Source: Alteromonadaceae bacterium M269
GTDB lineage: Bacteria; Pseudomonadota; Gammaproteobacteria; Enterobacterales; Alteromonadaceae
Reading direction: 5' to 3'
Assembly (NCBI GenBank): GCA_004353515.1
Contig: SMNZ01000001.1
Location: 1,054,001 to 1,118,000 of the forward strand
Length of the DNA: 64,000 nt
The position numbers and the translations under genes were made by a program. Shown here in pieces: positions 1 to 7,752 of this stretch. The notes beneath the pieces are model-generated. The model saw only the letters and a program-made list of their open reading frames with translations. It had not been told where the DNA came from and searched no databases. Each line of letters starts with the position of its first letter. The first letter of the stretch is position 1.

Positions 1-859
1 TGAAGCCTGGATTAACATATTCAACCAAGCCTCTTTCATCAGTAATGATAACGGAGTTATCGGTTTCGTTAGCCACCAGCGACAACAAATTAAAGCGTGC
101 TTCCTGCTCGACACTAGCCGTAACATCAGACGCAAACTTAACTACCTTAAACACGTTTCCATCAGAATCTAAAATCGGGTTATAGGTTGCTTCTATCCAA
201 ACTTCTTTACCACCTTTGCCAATCCGTTTATAGCGACCAGCATGAAACTTCCCTTGCCCCAACTCCTGCCAAAACTGTTTGTACTCTGAAGATTGTGCTT
301 CTCGGCTTTCAACAAACATCGCATGATGCTTTCCTTGAATTTCACTAAGGCTGTATCCCATAGCGCCAAGGAAGTTATCATTAGCCACTAAAATATACCC
401 TGTCGTATCAAACTCAATGACTGCTTGTGACTTATGTATGGCTTGAATTTGTCCGGTCATATCAGCAGCTTGCATTTTCTGTTGGGTAATATCCGAGGCA
501 AACTTTATAACTTTCGAAACCCTTCCATTGGCTCCCATAATTGGATTATACGTCGCTTGTAGCCAGATTCGCTTACCCTGTTTCGTCACTCGACGAAATT
601 CACCTTGGCTAAAATTACCGGCTTCCAAACTAGACCAGAAAGACTTGTATTCACTGCTTGCGGCATCAACCGGATCGACAAAAATACTGTGATGTTTGTT
701 TTGAATCTCGCTTAAGCTATAACCAACAGCATTTAAAAAGTTGGAATTTGCTTTTAAGATTTTTCCTCGTGGTGTGAACTCAATAACAGCCTGTGAGCGA
801 TCTAAGGCCTCTGTTATTGCATTGTTGCTACTCTCTTTACTCTTCCAAAAGTTGATCAT
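1..859 (-). CDS. PAS-domain sensor protein, N-terminal part (gene runs off the window)
   Basis: The reading frame is open from the ATG at 859 down to base 1, giving 286 codons with no stop, so only the N-terminal part is present. The start is supported by AGGTG a few bases upstream. Two near-identical PAS/PAC units are visible, each with a 'GYSLSEIQ' segment, an 'F(W)..L..G.F..G...R..K.G..(V/I)W(I/L)(Q/E)ATYNPI' PAC core and a 'V.KFASD(I/V)T' exit. A third PAS begins at the window edge ('NETDNSVIITDERG'). There is no signal peptide or membrane segment in the visible part, so it is probably cytoplasmic. Tandem PAS repeats of this type are known in soluble chemoreceptors (Aer2/BdlA-like) and in diguanylate cyclases; the output domain lies outside the window, so the role cannot be decided. 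Confidence 0.85.
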   Translation of the reverse strand, partial: MINFWKSKESSNNAITEALDRSQAVIEFTPRGKILKANSNFLNAVGYSLSEIQNKHHSIFVDPVDAASSEYKSFWSSLEAGNFSQGEFRRVTKQGKRIWLQATYNPIMGANGRVSKVIKFASDITQQKMQAADMTGQIQAIHKSQAVIEFDTTGYILVANDNFLGAMGYSLSEIQGKHHAMFVESREAQSSEYKQFWQELGQGKFHAGRYKRIGKGGKEVWIEATYNPILDSDGNVFKVVKFASDVTASVEQEARFNLLSLVANETDNSVIITDERGLVEYVNPGF

Positions 860-1194
860 ATGCGCACCTATTTCGGGAACTAGATAGTCTGATGATTAGC
901 TGACATCTCATTAACCCTACTTCCTATGTAATAAGCCTAGCTATCCTGTCTGATTTAATTTCTCTTAGTAATGCTAAGCCGTTGTTAATAAAGATTTTAT
1001 TTTTAAGAGATGTTATAGGGTAGGACTATATCTTTAGCAATATGTCTTTAGTCTAATAAGACACCTAAAACTTACCTTTTCTTTTAGCCGATTGATTATG
1101 ATGATGAGAGCCACTTGTTACATAAAACAAGGCTCAAATATCTCAAGCTCATGAGAATAAAAAAGGGAAACTAATATTTGATAAAAGAGCTTAT
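860..1194. other. Intergenic region between PAS sensor and TetR regulator
   Basis: This AT-rich stretch of about 335 bp has no convincing gene on either strand. It must contain the promoter of the PAS sensor (leftward) and the 3' end of the TetR regulator transcript. I see no clear factor-independent terminator. Confidence 0.5.
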
Positions 1195-1824
1195 TTAGTT
1201 GGCAGGGGCATCTAAGCCGGCAGATATGTATCGAACGAGCTTTTCTATCACATTCTTGATATCGAAATCTTCTTGATAATCAGCAGCAGCAATCTCTCCT
1301 AACGCTTGGCTAGATGCCATAGAGAATACAAAGGTTCCCATGGCGAAGTGCAAGCGCCAAAACAAATCTGCCGCTGACAAGCCAGGTACCACATCTTGGA
1401 TAATGCCCATAAAACGACCAAGGACATCGCCAAAATTCACCGTCATAAAACGACGCAAATGCCCTTGCGTTTCTGTATAGCCCCTTCCCAATAGCTGTAC
1501 GAAAGTGGCGGTGCCATTAGGCCTAACACGATTTAGAGAAAGCAAAGGATCAACCAAAGTTGTCATTAGCTGTTCAGTCGTTGGGCTTTCATTCTTTTCC
1601 AGCATAATCGTCAATTGATGATCAATTTCTGGCATTAATACATCGAGATAACGCTGTAATACCGCTTGAATAAGGAGTTTCTTAGAGCCAAAGTGATAGT
1701 TTACCGATGCCAAATTCACTTTTGCAGCTTGTGTAATAGCGCGCAAAGACGTATCAGCAAACCCATGCTCCGCAAACAACATCTCTGCCGCATTCAGTAT
1801 CTGCTCTTTCGTATTTGACGCCAT
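1195..1824 (-). CDS. psrA: TetR-family fatty-acid-responsive regulator, PsrA-like
   Basis: This is a 209-residue TetR-type repressor. Residues 5-50 form the HTH ('ILNAAEMLFAEHGFADTSLR', then 'VNLASVNYHFGSKK'), and the C-terminal ligand domain has 'QGHLRRFM' and 'LFWRLHFAMG' blocks that I recognise from Pseudomonas PsrA. Members of that family bind long-chain fatty acids or acyl-CoA and control beta-oxidation and stationary-phase genes. A PsrA-type operator lies just upstream at 1847-1860, which supports both the identity and autorepression. The gene is monocistronic and faces the PAS sensor. The family assignment is firm; the particular targets are inferred. Confidence 0.8.
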   Translation of the reverse strand: MASNTKEQILNAAEMLFAEHGFADTSLRAITQAAKVNLASVNYHFGSKKLLIQAVLQRYLDVLMPEIDHQLTIMLEKNESPTTEQLMTTLVDPLLSLNRVRPNGTATFVQLLGRGYTETQGHLRRFMTVNFGDVLGRFMGIIQDVVPGLSAADLFWRLHFAMGTFVFSMASSQALGEIAAADYQEDFDIKNVIEKLVRYISAGLDAPAN

Positions 1825-1846
1825 AAAATAAGTTACACCAGTGTTT

Positions 1847-1860
1847 GAAACAAGCGTTTA
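1847..1860. promoter_or_regulatory. Candidate PsrA operator
   Basis: The sequence GAAACAAGCGTTTA is a near palindrome, AAAC-N4-GTTT, matching the known PsrA box pattern (G/C)AAAC-N(2-4)-GTTT(G/C). It lies 23-36 bp upstream of the regulator start codon, where it would block the promoter, as expected for autorepression. It has not been tested here for promoter elements. Confidence 0.6.
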
Positions 1861-2029
1861 AATTTACGTGGAATTGTTTTGTGATTCAAGGGGAAACATT
1901 TCCTTATGAACATTTGATAACTTTTTTAAATAGAGCCATCAACATTGCTCTAGGCTCAATAAAGTGAGTTTTAGTTAAAGCAAATTATTCAACCCTGAAC
2001 AATAACGGAACATTTTTTACACAACACTG

Positions 2030-2059
2030 TTGAATGGTAGAATTTAGTCCCAACATTAT
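2030..2059 (+). promoter_or_regulatory. Possible sigma70 promoter of the TIR-caspase operon
   Basis: TTGAAT (2030-2035) and CATTAT (2054-2059) are separated by 18 bp and lie about 45 bp upstream of the first gene of the operon. The region is AT-rich, so chance matches are likely. I see no operator-like repeat next to it. Confidence 0.35.
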
Positions 2060-2104
2060 TTAATTGAATAATTCACAAGGCTAACTTAAGCAATAGAAAA
2101 TAAT

Positions 2105-2506
2105 ATGAGAACCTTAAATCTATTTATAAGTCATTCATGGAACCATTCCGATGCATATCAGAAGTTCACAAAACTTTTGAACCAAAGACAATATTTTTCT
2201 TACAAGAACTACTCTGTTCCACCAGAAAACCCTATCACTGGGGCAAGAACTGATAGGCAATTATCAGATGCTATAGAAAATAAAGTTAGAGCCTGCTCAG
2301 TTATAATCATTATGGCGGGTGTTTACTCAACTTATAGCAAATGGATAAATAAAGAAATAGAAATAGCTCAAAGACTTGGAAAACCTATATTGGCCGTTAA
2401 ACCTTTTGGTGCATCGAAAATATCTACTGTGGTAAGAAATGCTGCAGATTTAGAATGTAATTGGAATACTGAAAGCATTGTTAACTCGATACGACAGTTA
2501 GCTTAA
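2105..2506 (+). CDS. TIR-like (MTH538/DUF1863-type) protein, ThsB-like
   Basis: This is a 133-residue stand-alone TIR-like domain. The first strand reads 'LNLFISHSW' (residues 4-12). A central 'SVIIIMAGVYS' strand is followed by 'SKWINKEIEIA' (78-88), where W80 and E84 occupy the W..(x)E position of the NAD-cleaving glutamate in TIR enzymes. A last strand, 'KPILAVKP', completes the fold. It looks like the MTH538 TIR-like family used by ThsB of Thoeris anti-phage systems, which makes a cyclic ADP-ribose-type signal from NAD+ after infection. It is the first gene of a tight four-gene operon, 16 bp before a caspase-like protease. The start has little Shine-Dalgarno sequence (AATAGAAAATAAT). Signal production is inferred from the family. 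Confidence 0.85.
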   Translation: MRTLNLFISHSWNHSDAYQKFTKLLNQRQYFSYKNYSVPPENPITGARTDRQLSDAIENKVRACSVIIIMAGVYSTYSKWINKEIEIAQRLGKPILAVKPFGASKISTVVRNAADLECNWNTESIVNSIRQLA

Positions 2507-2522
2507 TAATAGAGAGTAGACT

Positions 2523-3482
2523 GTGAGAAAAGGTTTATTCATAGGAATTAATGACTACCTGCATCTGCCTAACTTATCTGGTTGTAATAGTGATGCTATT
2601 GAAATGTCTTCAGTTTTGGCACGGCATGCTTCAGGTTCACCAAATTTCAATAATCGTGTAATAACAACTGCTGAGTCCCAAATCACTGCATCGGAGATGG
2701 AAACTGCAATAAAAGAACTTTATTCAGGCAGTTGCGATGTCACTCTATTATATTTCGCTGGTCATGGGTTGTTCGATTCAGATTTGGAAGAGGGTATGTT
2801 GCTACCACAAGATTACCAAAGTCGAGAAGGGATCCGTATAAGCGATATTTTAAAATGGGCCTCTGATGCGAGAGATATAAGAAATAAGATTATCATTTTG
2901 GATTGTTGCCAGGCGGGTTCAGCCGGAGAAGCACGCCAACTTAAAGGTGGTGAAAGTGTTATTGGCGATGGAATTACGATATTAACTGCTTGCAAAAAAG
3001 AAGAGGTAGCAAAAGAAAATTGTAAAAATGGCGTATTTACTGGGTTAATGTTACAAGCGTTGCATGGGGGAGCTGCAAATATTTTGGGACATATTACGCC
3101 TGGTAATTTATATTCCTTTGTAGACAACGCATTAGGTCCATGGGAGCAACGCCCAGTATTCAAAACTAACGTTTCTCAATTTATAGCGTTGAGGGAAATG
3201 ACGCCTTTAGTTCCTCTAGATACTCTAAGAAAATTGCCTGAATGGTTTCCTGAAGAAGAGTATGTATTCCCATTGAACCCATCTTTCGAGCCTGAAGCAA
3301 AAAATCAATTTAATGCTGAAAATGGCGAGGTATTTAGTCAACTGCAAAAGTGTAATAGACATAGCTTAATTGAGCCAGTTGAAGCAGAACATATGTATTT
3401 TGCAGCAATGAACTCTACGGGTTGTCGTTTAACGGCTTTGGGTACTTATTATCGTAGCTTGGCTGAAAAAGGGCACTTTTAA
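2523..3482 (+). CDS. Caspase-like (peptidase C14) protease, candidate Thoeris-type effector
   Basis: This 319-residue protein has a caspase/metacaspase fold at residues 1-210. It starts with 'GLFIGINDY', has 'LLYFAGHG' with catalytic His at about 81, and 'IILDCCQAG' with catalytic Cys at 129 (the Cys before Q-A-G). 'ITILTACKKEEVA' and 'GVFTGLMLQAL' form the small-subunit strands. The final 100 residues are not caspase-like and may sense a ligand or bind a partner. There is no signal peptide. The neighbouring TIR gene suggests that a TIR-made nucleotide turns the protease on, as in the TIR-caspase form of Thoeris (type IV, recalled from recent literature). The next gene overlaps its stop codon by 1 bp (TAATG). 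Protease fold and catalytic pair are seen; substrates are unknown. Confidence 0.88.
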   Translation: MRKGLFIGINDYLHLPNLSGCNSDAIEMSSVLARHASGSPNFNNRVITTAESQITASEMETAIKELYSGSCDVTLLYFAGHGLFDSDLEEGMLLPQDYQSREGIRISDILKWASDARDIRNKIIILDCCQAGSAGEARQLKGGESVIGDGITILTACKKEEVAKENCKNGVFTGLMLQALHGGAANILGHITPGNLYSFVDNALGPWEQRPVFKTNVSQFIALREMTPLVPLDTLRKLPEWFPEEEYVFPLNPSFEPEAKNQFNAENGEVFSQLQKCNRHSLIEPVEAEHMYFAAMNSTGCRLTALGTYYRSLAEKGHF

Positions 3483-3985
3483 TGTATCACGCAAAGTACT
3501 GGAGAGAACTTGACCAATTAAAAGTACATATTTTTTATCTTGAAGGGTATCTAGAAAAAACAGTAAAAATTGACCGCTTTATCAACATCTTTTTAGCAAT
3601 TGCTTCAAATGGAAGCATTGCAAGCTGGGTAATATGGAAGGAGCTATCGCCAATATGGGGAGCAATTATCGCGGTATCGCAAGCTATAAATGCGATAAAA
3701 GGTCTTTTACCATATTCAAAGCGCTTGAAATCCTTACAAAACATCACTAATGATTTAGAAAGTCTTTTTCTTGCAATGGAAAATAAATGGTTTGATGTCG
3801 CAGAGGGGAAATTAACTGAAGAACAAATTCATAAATTACATATGCAATTCAAAGAAAAAAGGCGTCAAATTATCCAAAAGCACTTAGGTTCATCGCCTCT
3901 GCCAGAAAACACTGATCTTTTGAATAAAGCTAAAAAAGACACCCAAACTTATTTTAATAATTTTTACTCGTTAGGAGAAACTTAG
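3482..3985 (+). CDS. Two-transmembrane protein of the TIR-caspase operon (SLATT-like layout)
   Basis: This 167-residue protein has two hydrophobic helices, about 32-52 and 57-77, near the N-terminus, preceded by a charged amphipathic stretch. A long polar helical tail (about 80-165) with many K and E residues follows. The arrangement resembles the 2TM SLATT-type effectors found beside nucleotide-signalling defence genes, but I cannot claim membership from reading alone. It overlaps the protease gene by one base and is followed by an overlapping 51-codon gene, so all four are likely co-translated. Possible jobs are a pore or membrane effector released by protease cleavage, a membrane anchor or a regulator; all are inference. 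Confidence 0.75.
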   Translation: MYHAKYWRELDQLKVHIFYLEGYLEKTVKIDRFINIFLAIASNGSIASWVIWKELSPIWGAIIAVSQAINAIKGLLPYSKRLKSLQNITNDLESLFLAMENKWFDVAEGKLTEEQIHKLHMQFKEKRRQIIQKHLGSSPLPENTDLLNKAKKDTQTYFNNFYSLGET

Positions 3986-4140
3986 TGACTGACAAAAAAA
4001 GCAACCCTCAAAATATTCAAATTGTAGATGTAAATAAAGATAGAGGCTTACCCCCCGTATCTTCTGGAACTCCCATGCCCAAAGTAAAGCCAGCGGCATC
4101 AAACGGAACAACAGAACCGAAATCTGAAAGTAAAAAGTAA
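3985..4140 (+). CDS. 51-residue proline/lysine-rich peptide, last gene of the defence operon
   Basis: A GTG at 3985 shares one base with the TAG of the previous gene and is preceded by TAGGAG at a good distance (8 nt). The frame runs 51 codons to TAA at 4140 and encodes a hydrophilic peptide ('MTDKKSNPQNIQIVDVNKDR' at the N-terminus, then P-, S- and K-rich, ending KSESKK). It has no hydrophobic core, so it is probably disordered. Overlap, ribosome-binding site and in-operon position argue that it is real although short. No family is recognised. It could be a chaperone-like inhibitor, a protease substrate or a small regulator of the neighbours. Confidence 0.6.
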   Translation: MTDKKSNPQNIQIVDVNKDRGLPPVSSGTPMPKVKPAASNGTTEPKSESKK

Positions 4141-4192
4141 CCGTAACTCTAAGCGAGTTCTTTTAACGCCAGACAAAACTCACTAATTACTG

Positions 4193-4198
4193 TATAAT
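4193..4198 (+). promoter_or_regulatory. rimO: Probable -10 element of the rimO promoter
   Basis: A perfect TATAAT lies in the 108-bp gap between the defence operon and rimO, 51 bp before the start codon. The region 17 bp upstream (about CAGACA) is a poor -35. It separates rimO transcription from the upstream operon. Confidence 0.45.
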
Positions 4199-4248
4199 TT
4201 GCGCCGCATTTTCCACAAAGATTCCAAATCAGACAATGAAGGCGCAAT

Positions 4249-5685
4249 ATGACAGTAAAGCATTTTGACCCCAAACAGACAACCACAATGGAAGCACCGA
4301 AAAAGGTGATTGGGGAGCAAGCTGTCAAAAACACCAAGCAAGATGGAAAAGGACTGAAAAAGCCTTCGCGTATTGGCTTTGTCTCGCTTGGTTGCCCTAA
4401 AAACTTGGTTGATTCTGAGCGAATACTCACTCAGTTACGCACCGAGGGTTACGACGTTGTGCCTTCTTATAACGATGCCGATTTGGTGATCGTTAACACT
4501 TGCGGGTTCATTGATTCAGCAGTTCAAGAGTCATTGGATACCATAGGTGAAGCTTTAGCCGAAAATGGTAAGGTGATAGTCACTGGTTGCTTGGGCATCA
4601 AGGAAGACGAAATTAGAGAAGTTCACCCTAACGTACTGGCCATTACTGGCCCACATGCCTACGAAGCTGTTGTTGAGCAGGTGCATGAGCATTTGCCTAA
4701 GCCTGAGCATATTCCTTTTGTCAGTCTTGTACCTGATGTTGGGGTGAAGCTTACCCCTAAGCATTATGCTTATTTGAAAATATCTGAAGGCTGTAACCAC
4801 CGCTGTACTTTTTGCATTATTCCCTCTATGCGAGGCGATTTAGTGAGTCGCTCTGTTGGTGAAATTCTGGACGAAGCACGGAGACTTAAAAATGCGGGTG
4901 TTCAAGAATTACTGGTTATTTCTCAAGATACCAGTGCTTATGGTGTCGACACTAAACACAGAACCGGTTTCTGGGATGGCATGCCGCTTAAAACAGACAT
5001 GAAATCTTTATGTGAAAAACTGGCTAACATGGGAATGTGGGTGCGTTTGCATTATGTTTACCCCTATCCTTCTGTTGATAAAGTCATTCCCTTGATGGCT
5101 GAAGGAAAAATACTGCCTTATCTGGATATTCCGTTTCAGCATGCTAGCCCAAGAATACTTAAACTGATGAAGCGCCCCGCCGCCGCTGAAAAAACGATGG
5201 AACGCATCAACAAGTGGCGTGAGATATGTCCGGAGTTAGTCATCCGTTCTACCTTCATTGTCGGCTTCCCTGGAGAGACCGAGGGAGACTTCCAAATGCT
5301 GTTGGACTTCTTGGATGAAGCTCAGTTAGATCGTGTTGGTTGTTTTAAATACTCTGATGTAGAAGGCGCAAAAGCGAATGAGCTACCTGACCCAGTCAGC
5401 GAAGAAGTTAAACAAGAACGTTTCGATCGCTTTATGCAAAAGCAACAGCAAATCAGTACTGCTAAACTGCAAAAACGCATAGGACAAACGCTGGAAGTAC
5501 TCATTGATGAAGTTGATGAAGAAGGTGCTATTGGTCGCTGTTATGCCGATGCCCCTGAAATAGATGGCTTGGTTTACTTAAATGATGACGTAACCTTAAA
5601 GCCAGGTGATCGTGTTCAAGTGACCATTACTCACGCGGATGAATATGATTTGTGGGGCAACCGAGTGCCTCAACAAAATAGTTAA
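4249..5685 (+). CDS. rimO: Ribosomal protein uS12 methylthiotransferase RimO
   Basis: This radical-SAM methylthiotransferase adds a methylthio group to the conserved aspartate of ribosomal protein uS12. After an unusual polar extension of about 40 residues come the MTTase domain cysteines ('SLGCPKN', 'VNTCGF', 'TGCLG'), the radical-SAM cluster motif 'CNHRCTFC', the 'FIVGFPGET' segment and a C-terminal TRAM domain ending near '[11 protein letters not shown]'. At 478 residues it is longer than the usual 440-450 because of the N-terminal tail. The ATG at 4249 has GAAGG upstream, so I keep it; an internal ATG at 4288 would shorten the tail. A DUF2721 gene follows closely, probably in the same transcript. 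Confidence 0.95.
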   Translation: MTVKHFDPKQTTTMEAPKKVIGEQAVKNTKQDGKGLKKPSRIGFVSLGCPKNLVDSERILTQLRTEGYDVVPSYNDADLVIVNTCGFIDSAVQESLDTIGEALAENGKVIVTGCLGIKEDEIREVHPNVLAITGPHAYEAVVEQVHEHLPKPEHIPFVSLVPDVGVKLTPKHYAYLKISEGCNHRCTFCIIPSMRGDLVSRSVGEILDEARRLKNAGVQELLVISQDTSAYGVDTKHRTGFWDGMPLKTDMKSLCEKLANMGMWVRLHYVYPYPSVDKVIPLMAEGKILPYLDIPFQHASPRILKLMKRPAAAEKTMERINKWREICPELVIRSTFIVGFPGETEGDFQMLLDFLDEAQLDRVGCFKYSDVEGAKANELPDPVSEEVKQERFDRFMQKQQQISTAKLQKRIGQTLEVLIDEVDEEGAIGRCYADAPEIDGLVYLNDDVTLKPGDRVQVTITHADEYDLWGNRVPQQNS

Positions 5686-5701
5686 GAGGATTAGGAAAAG
5701 C

Positions 5702-6151
5702 ATGACATCTAATATCTCAGATATTGCCCAAATTATTCAGATTGTTGTGGCGCCTATCTTTATGCTTACCGGTATTTCTGGCTTTTTAAACGTGATGTCT
5801 GGTCGTTTAGGCCGCATCGTCGACAGAGCTAGGATCATGGAAAGACGCATCAATATTATGAAATGCCCGAATCATTTGAAGGCAGCGGAAAAGGAACTTA
5901 AAACACTTTGGCGACGCGTTAAGTTGATTAACCGCTCAATCGGGCTATGTACAGCCTCGGCGTTGTTTATCTGTGCAGTTGTTGTCTGTCTTTTCTTGGC
6001 TGACTTTTTAAGTACTGACTTCGACATCGCTATCGTGACGCTTTTCGTCATCGCTTTACTCTTGCTTATCTTCGCTCTTTTAATGTTCTTAAAAGAAGTA
6101 CAGCTTGCAACCAGGCAATTACAGATGGGACATGAAATATTAGATGAATAA
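5702..6151 (+). CDS. DUF2721-family membrane protein
   Basis: This is a 149-residue membrane protein. I chose the ATG at 5702 because it follows AGGATTAGGA and begins the conserved block 'MTSNISDIAQIIQIVVAPIF'; a longer frame inside rimO is unlikely. Three hydrophobic helices are visible: residues 9-29, then two near 80-105 and 108-130, separated by a charged 'RLGRIVDRARIMERRI' loop typical of DUF2721. The function of the family is unknown. It lies 16 bp after rimO and faces rmuC tail to tail. Confidence 0.8.
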   Translation: MTSNISDIAQIIQIVVAPIFMLTGISGFLNVMSGRLGRIVDRARIMERRINIMKCPNHLKAAEKELKTLWRRVKLINRSIGLCTASALFICAVVVCLFLADFLSTDFDIAIVTLFVIALLLLIFALLMFLKEVQLATRQLQMGHEILDE

Positions 6152-6160
6152 TCCCTTGGA

Positions 6161-7648
6161 TTATTCATCTTCCTGAGAAGCTTTTTCTATCAATTGAGGG
6201 TCTAAACTCTTATTCGTTTGCACTCCTAAACTCTTAAACTGCTCTATCTGTTTCACGATATTGGCATTACCACTTGTAAGCTTGTTCATCGCTCCGTCAT
6301 AGTTTTTCTGCACAGAGTCAATGGCTTTACCAACTTTATCCATATCGCTGACAAAGCCATGGAATTTCTCATAAAGCTTTGCTGCTTTATTCGCAATTTT
6401 TTGTGCATTCTGATTCTGGTATTCATACTGCCAGATATTATTAACCGTCCTAAGTGCTACCAGCAAATTCGTTGGGCTCACCAACATCACGTTATTATCT
6501 AACGCCAGTTTGACAAGCTCAGGTGCTTGATCAACTGCCAATAAAAACGCCGGTTCTATAGGAACAAACATCAATACATAGTCTAATGTTTTGATGCCCT
6601 GCAGCTGGTGATAATCCTTCTTTCCTAGCTCTTTAATGTGATTTCTAAGTGAAGCAACATGCTCGTTGAGATAGGCTTGGCGCGCACTGTCGCTATCTTG
6701 TTCATTGAAATACTTTTCATAAGCAGACAAAGACACTTTGGAATCAATAACGATGTCCTTGTCATCAGGTAAATGCACAACGACATCAGGTTGATAACTC
6801 TTGCCTTCGTCATTTTTTAAAGACACCTGAGTGTCAAACTCATGACCTTCGCGCAACCCTGATTCTTGCAGAATACGCTCAAGAACCACCTCTCCCCAGT
6901 TCCCTTGCTGCTTATTGTCACCTTTTAAGGCCCGCGTTAATGCTGCTGCATCTGCCGTAATCTGCTGATTAAGCTCTTTTAGTCCGAGGATTTCTGTCTT
7001 AAGTGATGCCCGTTCCTGGCCCTCTTTGATGTATTGATCAGAAACTTGCTTCTTAAAACCGTCTATTTTTTCTTTTAGCGGTAACAATAAAGATTCGAGC
7101 TTTGTTTTGCTGCTTTGATCAAAGGTCTCTGCTTTTTGCTCAAAGATCTTATTAGCCAAGTTTTCAAACTGCTGTTGTAACCTATTCTCAGCAGATTCGA
7201 GCAATGCCATTTTCTCTTTAGTTGCTAGCTGTTCTTGTTCAAATCGTGCAGTTTGAGCTTCAAGTTGCGTTCTTAAGTGTCCTGTTTCTTGCTGCTCTTG
7301 CGAATATTTGTTTTGCCACTCTTGCGATTCGTGACGCAAGCGTTCCAATTGTTCAGATTGTTGTCTTAAACGCCCCAATTCAGCTTGAGACTCAAGTTGA
7401 TAACTCTGCAGGTCTCGCAACTTATCAGAAGCAACATCCAGCTCATTTTGCAGGCGATCCACAGACTCTTGTTTGTTGAGCAGCAAAGCCTCTGATTGTT
7501 TAGACATTTCTTCTTTTTGTTGCGTCAGTAACTTTCCTTGCGACGCCAAGGTTCGCCAAAGTATGCCGCCCATAACAATAACACCGAGGATAATTCCCAA
7601 GCTAAGCGATACCCAATCAACTTGTGTTAACAAGCTGTTTTCTGTCAT
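6161..7648 (-). CDS. rmuC: DNA recombination protein RmuC
   Basis: The 495-residue protein has an N-terminal membrane helix (about residues 14-30), a long coiled coil (about 35-210, rich in Q/E/L heptads such as 'LRRLRQ'-type repeats) and the RmuC nuclease-like core. The core includes 'NWGEVVLERILQESGLREG', 'PDVVVHLPDDKDIVIDSKVS' and 'LLVALRTVNNIWQYE'. RmuC limits inversions at short inverted repeats and is proposed to act on DNA. Length and order match the family. It stands alone on the minus strand, downstream of the fumarase terminator. Confidence 0.95.
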   Translation of the reverse strand: MTENSLLTQVDWVSLSLGIILGVIVMGGILWRTLASQGKLLTQQKEEMSKQSEALLLNKQESVDRLQNELDVASDKLRDLQSYQLESQAELGRLRQQSEQLERLRHESQEWQNKYSQEQQETGHLRTQLEAQTARFEQEQLATKEKMALLESAENRLQQQFENLANKIFEQKAETFDQSSKTKLESLLLPLKEKIDGFKKQVSDQYIKEGQERASLKTEILGLKELNQQITADAAALTRALKGDNKQQGNWGEVVLERILQESGLREGHEFDTQVSLKNDEGKSYQPDVVVHLPDDKDIVIDSKVSLSAYEKYFNEQDSDSARQAYLNEHVASLRNHIKELGKKDYHQLQGIKTLDYVLMFVPIEPAFLLAVDQAPELVKLALDNNVMLVSPTNLLVALRTVNNIWQYEYQNQNAQKIANKAAKLYEKFHGFVSDMDKVGKAIDSVQKNYDGAMNKLTSGNANIVKQIEQFKSLGVQTNKSLDPQLIEKASQEDE

Positions 7649-7694
7649 AAATTTATCCTTTTAGAATCTCGACTCTCGAGCAACAAACTCATAC

Positions 7695-7737
7695 AAAAAA
7701 GCCGAAGGTGACGCCCGTTTTAGCATCATTCTCCGGC
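7695..7737 (-). terminator. Rho-independent terminator after class I fumarase
   Basis: On the minus strand GCCGGAG (7737-7731) pairs with CTTCGGC (7707-7701) over a 23-nt loop and is followed by TTTTTT (7700-7695). One G-U pair is present. It lies 16 bp after the fumarase stop. Confidence 0.65.
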
Positions 7738-7752
7738 CTTTATCACTGTGCT

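Noticed and set aside
5639-5701. Longer DUF2721 gene starting inside rimO
   Set aside because: The extra 21 residues have rimO-derived composition and the ATG at 5702 has a better ribosome-binding site and the conserved N-terminus.
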